Of a DNA stretch of 64,000 nucleotides, positions 50,815-63,198 are shown in pieces. A program made the position numbers and the translations under genes. Each line of letters opens with the position of its first letter. Position 1 is the first letter of the stretch. The DNA lies in contig JAQFVV010006216.1 of NCBI GenBank assembly GCA_028023455.1, positions 1,675,445 to 1,739,444 of the forward strand, read 5' to 3'. The notes under the pieces are model-generated. The model did no database searches. It saw only the letters and a list, made by a program, of their open reading frames with translations, and was not told where the DNA came from. The DNA is from Epiperipatus broadwayi (Eukaryota; Onychophora; Udeonychophora; Euonychophora; Peripatidae).

Positions 50815-51000
50815 GAAATCGTGGAACATATATCTCGTCTATTGATGGCATTCGAGTCGTTCGCGATAAAATATGCTTCTTTTATTTTCCTTTTAGTATC
50901 ATTTCTCTCAGAGCACATAATCTTGATATTATTGGGTTCGAATCAGTGGTTAGACGCCTTTTGGTGATCCAAGAACGCTAAACAGCCCTTATTTTTATTC
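50815..51000 (-). pseudogene. Penelope-like element, GIY-YIG endonuclease C-terminus
   Basis: Minus-strand reading from about 50985 gives AFLDHQKASNH, a stop, then FEPNNIKIMCSER and KRKIKEAYFIANDSNAINRR before a stop near 50793. The order of H, F(D/E), K, E and KRxxxEaxxI matches the second half of the GIY-YIG nuclease at the C-terminus of Penelope-like elements. The GIY and YIG motifs themselves were not found upstream, so the copy is truncated as well as interrupted. A plus-strand frame over the same bases is a shadow. Confidence 0.7.
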
Positions 51001-53009
51001 TGTACTCTTTTGTATACATATGTGTATTGAGCCACACTGATATTCAAAAGTTTATTGATTTAATTTCTTTTACCAAAAAATAGACTGGGATCGTACAAAA
51101 TCTATTTTTCAGTTGATCTAATATTCTGGTTATAGAAAATCAAGATTTATATATATTTATAATTAGCTCATTTATGATTATGAATTATTGTCTATACTTG
51201 CAAAATTTCTTTTGTGATACAGATATTTAACATAATTAGATATTATTCTACAGACTTGTTTTTGATTCTTCCGCTTTAACCTTAATTTATTTATTTTTTC
51301 TTTTTTAAATAAACCACTGAGCAAATAAAATTATCCTACTTGGCTTCAGATTCTAATATTATTCCCACTAACTTAGCTTAAAAAAAGAAAATAGCTATTA
51401 GAATGTCAGAATAGAAGTGATTTAATTCATTCACGTGTGATGTAAAAAAAAAAAATAAGAAAATCAATGGCTGTAAATAACTGTCATCAAAAACGAAATT
51501 GTTAAACTAACTGCAAATTAACAAAGACTAAAATAGTAGCTTCAGAAGCAGCAATTACACAGAAGGCAGTTCCATTTCAAATATTAACTATCATTTAAAT
51601 TGAAAAATCAATCACTACAATCACTGGCAAAAATCAATAGAATTTAAAACTCGGGAGGCATTTCTTATATATTTTTTTTTTTAACTCTTTTGTCATTTTT
51701 CAATATACTTTTTAATATTATATGTATATATTTCCATTAATATTTGCATGCAAGTGCAAGACTTTCAAATTTTAACAGTGTTTTGCAAACGTATTGTTCA
51801 TTGTATAATATTTATAAGAACTTGAATCCTACAGATAAAAGTTTAAATTTAAACAATTGTCACGGGACAAATTTGTTTAAATACAAAATTAATCTTATAA
51901 TTGTGTCATTACTGATAATAAAAAAAGGCATAATTTTTTGATTCCCAATGATAAAAATTTCATTAAAAAAATCCATTATGTCCTTAATTGATATTAAATC
52001 CTGATAATATATGAATAGCTTTGCTTCAGAAAAACTTGTATATTTGGTCTTTAAAGCTTTCAACCTGTTTTTCCATCTCAATTTTGATTTTTCTTTTCCT
52101 ATTTAACCATTAACTCTTTTTCAGGAATGTATACTTTCTTGATAGTATTGTCTCATAAGATGACCAAAATATAATTTTTAACCACTTTATTACTCTTTAA
52201 AGTAAAAAGTTCATTAATCATATCTTTTGTTTTGAATAATGAAACAAGGATACATATGCTTTTATGTAATTACACATGCATTCAAACTTAGGTGGTGGTA
52301 TAGATAAAATATGTTCAAAAATTATATTGAGCTGAGAATGAACACAGATCCCCTCCCATAAAATATGTTTGCAAAAGTAAGTAAAATAAAAAAAAAGAAT
52401 AAGATAAAAATTATCTACCATGAATAAAAAAAAAAAGTATAGTATTTATAATTGTTTTACATATACACATGGGTCTCCTTTTATGTGGATTATTTTAATG
52501 CGATTTTGAAGTTATGCTATTCATGTTTCTTCTTAATATTTTTCATATTTCACTATATTTATTAGATATCAAGAAATTTAAATTATTAATAACTTATTTT
52601 GACTTGAAATACTTTTTTTTTTTTCAAAAATATAACATTATACCAGCAGCTAATGTGAATAAGGCCTGAAGCTGTATTTAGAATCTTGGCTTCTATGTAA
52701 ATAACCTACTTATACTAATGAGTAAATAATAATAATAGATTTATGCTTAGGTATAAAAATATCACTATAAATATTCACAAAATTTAAACTTTTAAAATGT
52801 ATTTTGTTATATATAACAGAAATACATAATCTTTTAGATTTTTAAAATAAAAAACGAAGATTTTATAAACTGCAAATAATCTTTATAATGATAATGTATA
52901 ATCTTTTTGTTTTGATTGCGATCTCATTTTTTTAATATAGAAACAGAAAAGCATTACCACAGCTCAAGACTGAAAGTGGCACTAATTGTACATCACATCT
53001 TGGATAAAA
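51001..53009. other. AT-rich stretch, nothing recognised
   Basis: Short frames at 51744-51941, 51860-52081 and 52218-52421 show only AT-driven composition. No repeat boundary was seen. Confidence 0.5.
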
Positions 53010-53095
53010 AGAAAGTGGCTAACAGATTTCTCTGGGCATAATTGCTGAGATTCTTGACTTCATTTAAGGAGAAACCACAATACATCACATCAAAT
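53010..53095 (+). repeat. LINE-S 3' tail fragment, copy D
   Basis: Begins GTGGCTAACAGATTTCTCTG and ends near ACATCACATCA, matching the 3' tails of LINE-S near 40830-40915 and 45822-45905. It is a very short 5'-truncated insertion. Confidence 0.8.
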
Positions 53096-53911
53096 CTGAT
53101 TTCTTACCAGTCTACATACAAAAGCTAGTGGTAATGATTAAAATATGTATGAAAAATGTAAAACTAAATACTGTAATTAATAAAAAAAAGTAAAAAAAGT
53201 TTGACTTACATTAATTTTTTTCAAATATTTGAAATTTTTTATTAGTCATACTTTATTTGCTTATTTTTTTAATGAGAATTTGAAAATAATTTTTCCTTGT
53301 TGCTTTGCTTTTATGCGAATTCTGAAAATTACAGACCCTATCCCCCATTTTTCAAGGTAAGTTAAGTCTATTTTTGTGCAATTTTTTTTGATGCGGGTTT
53401 TCTGTGGAACATATCTACCACATAAAATGAGACCCATGTGTATTTCGAATTAAATATATTAATATGTGATGCCTGACAATGTAGGTACAGGTTGTACATA
53501 CTACTTTAATTTTAAATAATTAACATCTCTAATTTGCATGTTACATTGCATGACAGTCATGATATTTTTCTTCTACTTAAAAAACCTCCAAGAAGCAATG
53601 TATATCAGGAATTTTTTTTTTAAAAAAAGTCTGATTTTTGTAAAAAGCAGTTAAGGAGATTATATTAATATATAAAGTCAATAATATAAGCAATTACTAC
53701 TGTATAAGGTAGCAAATTAATACTATGACTTACCAAAGAGTATTGACTTTTTTTCCAGAAGTCAATCTACATTAATCACACTATCTTAAAGCTATTAAAT
53801 TATAAAATCATTCATAAAAGGGCATTCCAAAAAATAAATAAATCATTAACTATGGGTTGCACCATACTTGGTGATTAACTTTATTAAAGTCATTAAGCTT
53901 CATTATTTAAT
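53096..53911. other. Spacer, no gene
   Basis: AT-rich, with no recognisable content. Confidence 0.5.
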
Positions 53912-53912
53912 G

Positions 53913-53949
<37 letters not shown>
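53913..53949. repeat. (CA)n(TA)n compound microsatellite
   Basis: Nine CA units followed by about ten TA units. The short frame across it is not a gene. Confidence 0.95.
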
Positions 53950-53970
53950 TGTAATGATATGAATTAGGTG

Positions 53971-54633
53971 GATTACAGTGGCAATAAAAACCATCACCAT
54001 TCCAAACATCACAATCAATGAACAGAAAACAAAATAAGTATTTGAATCCAATTTAAATAATAAAAAAATGATATGGCAGAATACCATTATCCATAATGAG
54101 GGAAATTAAAAGCTTGTTAAATTAGGTCATGTGACATATGAATATATCTTTGTAATATGCAAATATTTAAATGCTAAAAATGACTATATAATTCTATATT
54201 ATTTCTGTTATCATAATATCAATGCTGATCACTATCAATTCTAGGAATCATCTGGTATCTTAAGTATACTGGCTATCAATAAATTAATTATCATGACAAA
54301 GGGATTACAATGGCAATAAAAACCATCACCATTCCAAACATCACAATCAATGAACAGAAAGCAAAATAAGTATTTGAATCCAATTTAAATAATAAAAAAA
54401 TGATATGGCAGAATCATTATCCATAATGAGGGAAATTAAAAGCTTGTTAAATTAGGTCATGTGACACATGAATATATTTGTAATATGCAAATATTTAAAT
54501 GCCAAAAATGACAATAATATATAATTCTATATTATTTCTGTTATCATAATATCAATGCTGATCACTATCAATTCTAGGAATCATCTGGTATCTTAAGTAT
54601 ACTGGCTATCAATAAATTAATTATCATGACAAA
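53971..54633 (+). repeat. 332-bp tandem duplication
   Basis: GATTACA(G/A)TGGCAATAAA starts at 53971 and 54303. The copies agree almost completely through TCATGACAAA, with small indels such as ACCATTATCC against ATTATCC. No coding content. Confidence 0.95.
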
Positions 54634-54859
54634 ATTTATAAAGCCATATTAGTTATGTGGACTTTAAGGGTGATTTTTATGATTTTAGCACCACCCAAAT
54701 AATTTTACAAATAATTACAATCACATGTATATATTTTGAATATTGTTACTGTCTGACCTAACTTTTAGGATTGCAATAAACCCTAGGTCTGTGAACAAGA
54801 GACATGTACATGTTTAATTTGTTCTGTCTCAAAATAATTTCAGTGGGATAACCTACAAA

Positions 54860-57254
54860 TCTCTTAAAAAACAACTCTATGATTTCAGACACAAACTCTT
54901 TTTAAGCTAGAAAAATAAAGTATAACAAAATCAGACGTTCTTCAGGCATCTCTCCTCTCCATCCTTTAAATATTTGTATTTTGATTTCAGATACAAACTC
55001 TTTTTAAGCTATAAAAATAAAGTATAATAAAATCATACGTTCTCCAGGCATCTCGCCTCTCTATCCTTTAAATATTTTTATTTGGATCAACTCATTCATT
55101 TTGCTATTCATATCCATCATTGTTCTTATATTTATGTGCAAATTTCTGACAGTCAATGTGCTAGGCTAAATTCCCCAGCCCACAAAGTACTATGCTACAT
55201 ATATAAATTTTCCTATATTTAATTATTCTCCCTAAAATCTGCTCTAATGTATATCTTTTGATTTCTACTTCTTAAGATAAAACAAAATAAATCATAATAT
55301 TTCAATAACATTCTCTCTTTAATTCACCACCCTTTAAAAAAATACTATAAATTTTTATTATTACTCAACTCATATCCTGTCACCCATACTTTCTACTCTT
55401 CAAAAGCCCCTAACTTGGGAGACCATTGTAATGTAATCGGATTTTAACTCATAGCTATTTTAACATACATGAGGTAGCAATATATATATATATATATATT
55501 TATTGTAGCAATTCAACACTTATCTTACATTCTACATAATGGAAATAATAATATTTCATTGAAATTGAAACAAACCCCTTAACTCATGACAATATAGCTA
55601 CTTTAATATATGTGAGGATGCAATATATTTCTTTATTGCGGTACTTCTGTTTCTCTAAAAACACTACATAATATTTAATCATAGTCCTCATCCAGCATAT
55701 TTATGAACATCAGTTTTCTGATTCAAAGCACCAATCTTATTTACATAAGAATTATGCTGACAAAGATAAGAGAATGATAAGTGATAATTAGAAAGCCCAG
55801 CCACTGGTTAGATTACTCAGAGTGGATGATACTTAGACTGTAAGAAAAATACAGGATCGGTAATAATCCTGCATTTAATTAATTTAACTAAATAATTACT
55901 ACACATATGCATATTTCTTTCTTCAGCTACCTACATAAAATTTGAGATAGATAAAAAAACACGAATATTTCAATGAAATTGAATATTTAATATAACAAAT
56001 TATTTGTGAGATATTTTTATAAAACACAAGCATACACATACACCATACAGACAAGCAAATCAAATAACAAAGAAAGAAAATAATGTCCAATTCATACAGA
56101 CGTGAAATACATTTGGAACGATGGACAGAGATAATTATAATATTATATAAAAGTCTTTAAACATCAATAGAAAATGCACAATAATGTGTAATGAAAAAAT
56201 ATATATAATAAAACATATATATTACCTGGACATCCCTGGGGAAAATAATGGATTCAGATTGGAAATGAAAATGATTTCATTTGATGCTATGGGCTATGGC
56301 CATTAAAGTTGCTCATCATGGATGTTGTTCTGCTTGATTCCTTGAATCTCTTAATTTGGACGTTAACTCTAATACAGATATTCAAGAGTGGATTTCTTCA
56401 GCTTCAAACAGTGGTTTAATAAAGTAACAGCTTACATATCTTTGTGGAACCAGGGTAAAAAACCCAGCATGTTTTAAGCTTTTATCCCAGCCTGATCATG
56501 GCTGGTGAATATATTTGCTAATTCCAATAAGTTTTGGAAATTTTCAACATAGGAAATTAATAACATGAACAGATGGATGTAGATAATGGTACATTTTTTT
56601 TCCAAATTTCAGTGAAAATATCTCACACTTGACCTTCCCCACACTTTTATAGTCTTTTTTTCTTTTATATTCTAGAAAGTTCCAATTCCAGAAATTTCAG
56701 TTATTTTTTTTAAGTATCTAAGCACATGGTATCCAAGGTCCAGCTTCTCTTTAAAACAAAAGCAAAACTTTTAGCAACATTTCCTTCTTTGTCTTAACCA
56801 AAAATTCCATTGAGCACCTTTAAGTTATTTTTTTGAAAATAACTTAAAATAATACCTTCATTAAAAGGCATTCTACAGATAACAATCTGAGTAGTTTTCT
56901 CACTTGTTTTTTTATTTTCATTATTTAATTTTTCATTTTATTAAAAAATTTTTTTTCATTAAAAATATATATTTTTCATTTTATTAAAAATAAAATACAG
57001 AGTATTTCATCATATATGTTTCTTTTAAACAATTCCTTCCATTCATTTGCCTATACAATATATGCACACACATGCTTTGACAAAATAAATGAGCACAATC
57101 CCCTCCATGTCCGTTTTAACTCTTTATTTAATTATTTGAAGAAAACAAAAAAAATCAAATATGAAATATGGACAATTAATAATAAACCTATATGCATACG
57201 CATGAATACCAAAATCCCTTCTTTGAAACAGGGTTTAATCCCAGCCCTGTTACA
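54860..57254 (-). repeat. 3' LTR of G2 (about 2.4 kb)
   Basis: Matches 60965-63198 collinearly, e.g. TACATATATAAATTTTCCTA at 55196 and 61176, and ATCCCAGCCCTGTT at 57238 and 63182. It carries an extra internal duplication (54885-55080). Two short frames at its 3' side (57016-57413) are shadows. Confidence 0.85.
54885..55080 (+). repeat. About 100-bp tandem duplication inside the G2 3' LTR
   Basis: GATTTCAGA(C/T)ACAAACTCTT and the following 80 bases, through CATCCTTTAAATATTT, occur twice. The other LTR has one version of this block, so the duplication arose after or during insertion. Confidence 0.8.
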
Positions 57255-57389
57255 ATACCCCCCCTTCAAAAGCCTTCAAATACAGTCTATGTGTTTGAAT
57301 GGCTCAAACTAATCAAAATAGATAATGTAATAGTTAAAAAAATTTTTTCCTCCTTACCTATCATGAGCATGCAGATGCGGGCTTCAGTG

Positions 57390-60300
57390 ACCAGGCATTA
57401 TAAGAGCCCTTGACTTCTTGCCCCATGTTAACCCAAAAAGCATTATTTCCCTGATGGTGGATGATGGGAAAAGGACCTTTGTATAAGTTACAAAATTTTT
57501 AGCAAATAAACTTGCCTGGATCACTTACACGAGACATCCTGACCATGACTGATCTCATACTTTCAATTGATGTGCATTTCCTCCTGGTTTACTATACATT
57601 TGTTGACCCATCCTATGCAGGATTTGGGAAGCCCTAGTTTGAACAGCTTCCTGGTTGATGGGCAATTCTTCCATACCCAGTAGAAATGTTTTGATAATCA
57701 AGGAATGTCCCCATAAAATGCAAGTGCAGAGGAGCAAATCCAGTCGACTCATTCACAGACCAGTTTATAAAATCTATGATCTGCTGGGTATACCTAACCC
57801 AGCCTCTATGATTATTACCAAGGTACAAGCAAAATAAGCATCCTAATTCCCTCATCAGCCTTTCACATGGGTTTGATTGAGGGATCCAAATTGACATAAA
57901 AACATGAATAATTCCATGATGCTGGGTTCATCTATACTACTTCCTTGACAGGAATAGAGTACCATGGCTGGAAAAATGACTTTAGGTTTTCCAGCCTCCA
58001 AGAAGTACTTATTTTCCAACAACTTCATGGTGTTCCTTGCATTAGTCTGGGTGATGGGATGAACAGAAACATACTTCAAAAATAAATCATATGTGACTAT
58101 GAGATATTTTTGTGAAAAATAAATCACATAGTTAGCCATTGCCATCATCTCCTGAGGTTTGGGGGGTTTAATTGAGATTATAGGGGCTGCATAGTTCCGA
58201 TTTGCTGGTTTAGTTCCTTTACATGTTTCACATCCATCCAGCACAGCCATAACCGTTGTGTGCATACCCAGCCAATGGAACCATTTCCAAATTAAATGCT
58301 CAGTTTTAAGTGTGCCATAATGGCCATATAATTGATGGACATAAATCACAACATCATTTCTCATCTGATGAGGTATGATGGGCTTCCACTCTTCTCAGTC
58401 ATCCCTTATTTTGTACTGATAACTCTCTTGCCCCTGATTATCTTCTCCCTGTGACATTTAAGTTCTTACCCCCTTCTAATCATTCAATCATAACTTTTAA
58501 CCATTCATCTTTGCACTGATGATCACCCAGGTGGGCCAACTCTTCCTCTATCCTTTTATTAATCCCCAAGTCTACACTAGCAATATACAAATTTTCTGTC
58601 CCTAAATGACAAGGCTGAGAGCCAGCAGGGTTTTGGCTAAAAATATCTGCGATGATGTTCTCTGACCCTTTACAGTATTGAACTGTATAGTTGTACTCCT
58701 GGAGAAACAAACTCCATTAAATCAACCAGCTGTTCATCAGGTAGCTATGGTTTAGGAATTTCAAACTTTTGTGGTCAGTCATTAAGACCACCTTTGACCC
58801 AAGAAAGAAAGGCCTAAACTTTTGAAATGCCCATACAATTCCTAATGCCTCTTTCTCTGTGTCTGAATATTAGTTTGGGTCCCCTTAACAACTGACTGAT
58901 AAAATATAACCCCCCCATTTGTTCCCCATCTTGCAGCTGTGATAATGTTACTCCCAATCTGTATCCACTGCTATCAGTTTGCACGATGAAGGGCTTGGTA
59001 AAATCTGGAAATGATAGCATTACCTGTTTCACAAACCTCCTCTTTTATGTCTTTGAAGGGCTTTGTCTTGCTCCCTGTCCCATTTCCATGGTAGTCCTTT
59101 CTTAATAGTCTGACTAGTGGTTCCATCCACTCTGCCAGCTGTTTATGAAATCAGTTATAAAAATTGCAGAGACCCAGGAATGATCGAACCTGCTTCCTGG
59201 ATCTAGGTACAGGAAAATCCCTAATGGCTAGGACTTTGTCTGGATGAGGTCTCATCTCTTGAGAACCTACCACATGGCCCAAAAGCATCACCTCATCTTT
59301 CATCAAAGCACTTTTTTAAGTTTATGTTGATCTCTTTTTTCTCACACACATTGAGAAAAATCTCTATATCTCACATTTGCTCTTCAATAGTCAATGAGAC
59401 TATTAATACTTCATCAATATACATGGTCATAAGCTTCTTGACTTCATCTACCAACACCTGATTGAGGCATCTCAGCAGTCCAGCTCCACTATTTATCAGA
59501 CCAAATGACATTCTATTAAATTGATATGAGTATCCCTCATATCTAAAAGCTGTGTATTGCCAGTCCTCTGGATGAAGCTTGATTTGCCAGTAACTGGTAG
59601 TCAGATCAAACATTGAGAACACCCTTTTACCTTTCAAATTCCCTAACCACTCATGTATGGGGGTGGGATGTTACAGTCTGTCACTGTTACTTAATTTAGT
59701 TGCCTAGCATCAAGACATAATCTGACAGCTTCATTTTTCTTTTTGACCACCACCAATGGGTTACAGTACAGTGATGAACATTTTGAAATGACTCCCCCAT
59801 TCCATCATTTGGCTTATTTGCACTTCTTCCCTATACTGATGTGGAATAGGGTAAGAATGAGATTGCAATGGATGATCCTGTTTTAATTTAATTCCTGTTT
59901 GAAACCCTGGATTATTCCTGGCACATCTGAAAAAAACCTGGTTATACTTTTCTAACATCTGCTTGAGTGCTTCCTTCCTCTTTTCATTTGCTATTAGTTT
60001 ATTTTAACTTTTTCTCAATAACCTCTTTTGTTTCCTCCTCTTTTACTTGTAGCACCCCAAATGATCTATATAACTTTGATGTTGTAAACTTTACTGCCTC
60101 CCTCTCACATGAACTGTTTCATTCTGAGTCATGGTGCTTTGTACCTATGCAAAAGTCAGAACACTATCAGAGCATCATGAATCAGGTCCTTCATGACTAA
60201 GAATGCTGTGAGAATGGTTTTCCATTTATTTGTAAGTCTATCCATACCTGCTTAGGTTCCACCTTTGCTTTTTTATTGTTAGCCATCCTTATCCCAACTG

Positions 60301-60740
60301 GTTTTATTGGGAGAGTTCTAACACTAGGCTGTTTGCTTATAATGTGAGTGTACACTTACTCCAACAATACCAAAATTTGGCTGCCAGAGTCTACTAACAC
60401 CTCAACTTTCATCCATACAAGTTATTCATATCTTAAGGCAGGTTTGACTCACATAATTTGGGACTCGATCCTCCCCTGAACATACTAAATTTCCTATGTT
60501 TTTTCCTCTATGAGCTAACTCTGTCTCCCTTTCTTCATTCCAGTTCCTTTTATCACACCTTCTTCTTTTATATTCATTGACCTTGCTTCTGCCCTCACAG
60601 ACTCCCTTATTTCTCCTTTTTGCCATTGCTGGCTAACTTCTATTTGCTCTAGTATCTTATTGATTTCTTTTGCTAACTTCTTTGTTCTTTCTATTCTACT
60701 AATTATTTCCTCCAGCCAATTTCTGCACACAATAACCACA
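57390..60740 (-). pseudogene. pol: G2 gag-pol pseudogene
   Basis: Read on the minus strand: a gag remnant (60426-60739) and a protease VLVDSGSQ near 60380-60400. The RT holds FDLTTSYWQIKLHPED, LINSGAGLLRCLNQVL and a catalytic box changed to YIDE (59371-59637). RNase H pieces include VQTDSSGYRLG (58814-59032) and YCKGSENIIADIFSQNP (58480-58710). The integrase zinc-finger region is VHQLYGHYG...CETCKGTK (57855-58364). The integrase Glu motif, IPQSNPCERLMREL (57634-57897), carries the same NPCER variant as G1. Many frameshifts and stops occur, and the second integrase Asp region is unrecognisable. This is an old copy of a family related to G1. Confidence 0.85.
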
Positions 60741-60964
60741 ATTTATCTTTCTGATAGTGTCCATGCTTCCAGCTCCCTTAACCTGGACACTTGGCATCTA
60801 AAAAAATGAATGTAAGGCTCTTCCTCCTCTTCATAAAACTTTTGACCAATGATCTGGGCTGTAATATACTCATGTTGTTCTTCATTCAAAAACATGTAAG
60901 TTATAACCCTTTCTTTCTGATTGGACTAACAGTGATTCCCACCAAGTCTGGGCATAGTCTTGGA

Positions 60965-63198
60965 GGGATCTGTGCACCATTATTAATTTATTATCTTCCC
61001 CAATCCTATGGTCACAACAAATTCTTTCTAGCTCTTTATATGTTCTCCATGTGTTCCTCCTCTTCTTCCTTTAAATATCTATATTTTGATCAACTCTTTT
61101 ACTTTGCTATTCATATCCATCATTTTTTTTCCTATAGTTGTGTGTATATTTCCTGAGCCCACACAGTACTGTGCTACATATATAAATTTTCCTATATTTA
61201 ATTATTCTCCTGAAAATCTACTCTAATATATATCTTGTAATATCTTCTTAAGACAAAACAAAATAAATCATAACACTTCAATAACATTCTCTCTTTAATT
61301 CCCCCCCCCTTTTTAAATTTTTTACTCATATCCTATCCCCCATACTTTTTACTTCTTCAAAAGCCCTTAGTTAAGAGGCCAATGTAATGAAATCAGGTTT
61401 TTGCTTATAGCTATATAGCTATTTTAACACACCTGAGGTCGTAATATATCTCTTTATTGCAGCAATTTGACACTTATCTAAAACTCTACATAATAGTAAT
61501 AATGTTTCATTGAAAATGAAACAAGCCCTTTTACTCATGACAATATAGCTAATTTAATATACATGAGGATGCAATATATTTCTTTATTGTGGTACTTCTA
61601 TGTTTCTCTAAAAACACTACATAATATTTAATCATAGTCCTCATCCAGCATATTTATGGACATCTGTTTTCTAACTCTAAGTGCCAATCTTATTTGCATA
61701 AGAATTATGCTGGAAGAGATAGGAGAATGATAAATGATAATTAGAAAGCTGGGCCACTGCGTAGATCTCACAGGATGGGTGATACATAGACCATGAGAAA
61801 AATACAGAGAACAGTAATAATCATGTATTCAATTAATTCAACTAAATAATTACTACACATATGTATATTTCTTTTTTCAGTTACCTACATGAAACTCGAG
61901 ATAATAAATATTTAATATTTAATATAACAAGTAAATAATAGGAAAAAGAATATTATTTGTGCTCAGATATTTTTATAAAACACAAGCATACATATATACT
62001 ATACTGACAAACAAATCAAATAACAAAGAAAGAAAATAATATCCAATCCATCCAGATGTGAAATATAATTGAAACGGTAGTGAAAACTAAATGTAATATC
62101 ATAGTATAAAAGTCTTTAAACATCAATAGAAAATGTGCACTAATGTGTATCAGAAAAAAATATATAATAAAGCATACATATTACCTGGAATTCCCTGGAG
62201 AAAATAATGGATTCAGATTTGTAATAAAAATGATATAATTTGATGCTATATCCATTAAAGTTGCTCATCACAGATGTGTTGTTCTGCTTGGTTCTTTGAA
62301 TCTCTGTTAAATTTGGAACTTAACTCTAATACAGCTGGTCAGGAGTGGATTCCTTCAGGTTCAAGCAGTGGTTTAATAAAGTAGCAACTTATGTATCTTT
62401 GTTGGACCAGGATCAAAAGCACAGCATCTTTTACACTTTTATCCCAACCTGTTCATGGCTGGTGAATATATTTGCTTATTCCAATAAGTTTCTGAAATCT
62501 TCAACATAGGAAATTAATAACATGAACAGATGAACATAAATAATAGGTCCTTATTTTTTTCAAATTTCAGTAAAATATCTCACAAACTCTTGCCCCCCCC
62601 CCCCTTTATAGTCTTTTTTTTATATATTCTAAAAAGTTCCATTTCCAAGAATTTCATTTTTTTTTAGTATCTAAGCATATGGTATCTGAGGTGCAGCTTC
62701 TCTTTAAAACAAAAGCAAAGCTTTTAGCACCTTTTCCCTTCTTTGTCTTAACCAAAAATTTCATTGCAACACCTTTAAGTTATTTTTTGGGAAATAACTT
62801 AAAACAATGCCTTTGTTAAAAGGCATTCCACAGATAACAATCTGTGTTGTTTTCTCTCTTTTTTTTTTATTTACATTAAAATATATATTTTTCATTTTAT
62901 TAAAAATAAAATACAGCAAATTTTATCATGGAAATAACACATATATTATATGTTTCTTTTGAATGATTCCTTCCATTCACTTGCCTATACAACAATATAC
63001 ACACACACATGCTTTAACAAAATAAATGAAAAAATTTCTCCTTCCTTCATGTCCATTTTAACTCTTTATTTAATTATTTGAAGAAATACATAAAAAATCA
63101 AATACAAAATATGGATAATTAATAATAAACCTATATGCATGCACACAAATATCAAAATTCTCTTCTTTTAAACAGGGTTTAATCCCAGCCCTGTTAAA
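60965..63198 (-). repeat. 5' LTR of G2 (about 2.2 kb)
   Basis: Partner of 54860-57254. The outer end reads CCAGCCCTGTTAAA instead of the TTACA seen at 57254, so the terminal dinucleotide is mutated. A primer binding site could not be identified with confidence in the sequence just below 60965. Confidence 0.75.

Larger units (their letters stand above)
54860..63198 (-). mobile_element. Older Ty3/gypsy element, G2, minus strand
   Basis: Two long direct repeats (about 54860-57254 and 60965-63198) flank a minus-strand gag-pol ruin. The LTRs are clearly more diverged from each other than those of G1. In G2 the 3' LTR begins TGTAACAGGGCTGGG (57254 downward) directly after a purine-rich minus-strand run with seven G (57259-57270), a good polypurine tract. 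The outer ends near 54860 and 60965 are approximate because similarity fades there. Confidence 0.85.

Noticed and set aside
50704-50967. 87-codon hydrophobic plus-strand frame resembling a membrane protein
   Set aside because: The opposite strand encodes a Penelope GIY-YIG tail, and the hydrophobicity is a by-product of reading the complement.
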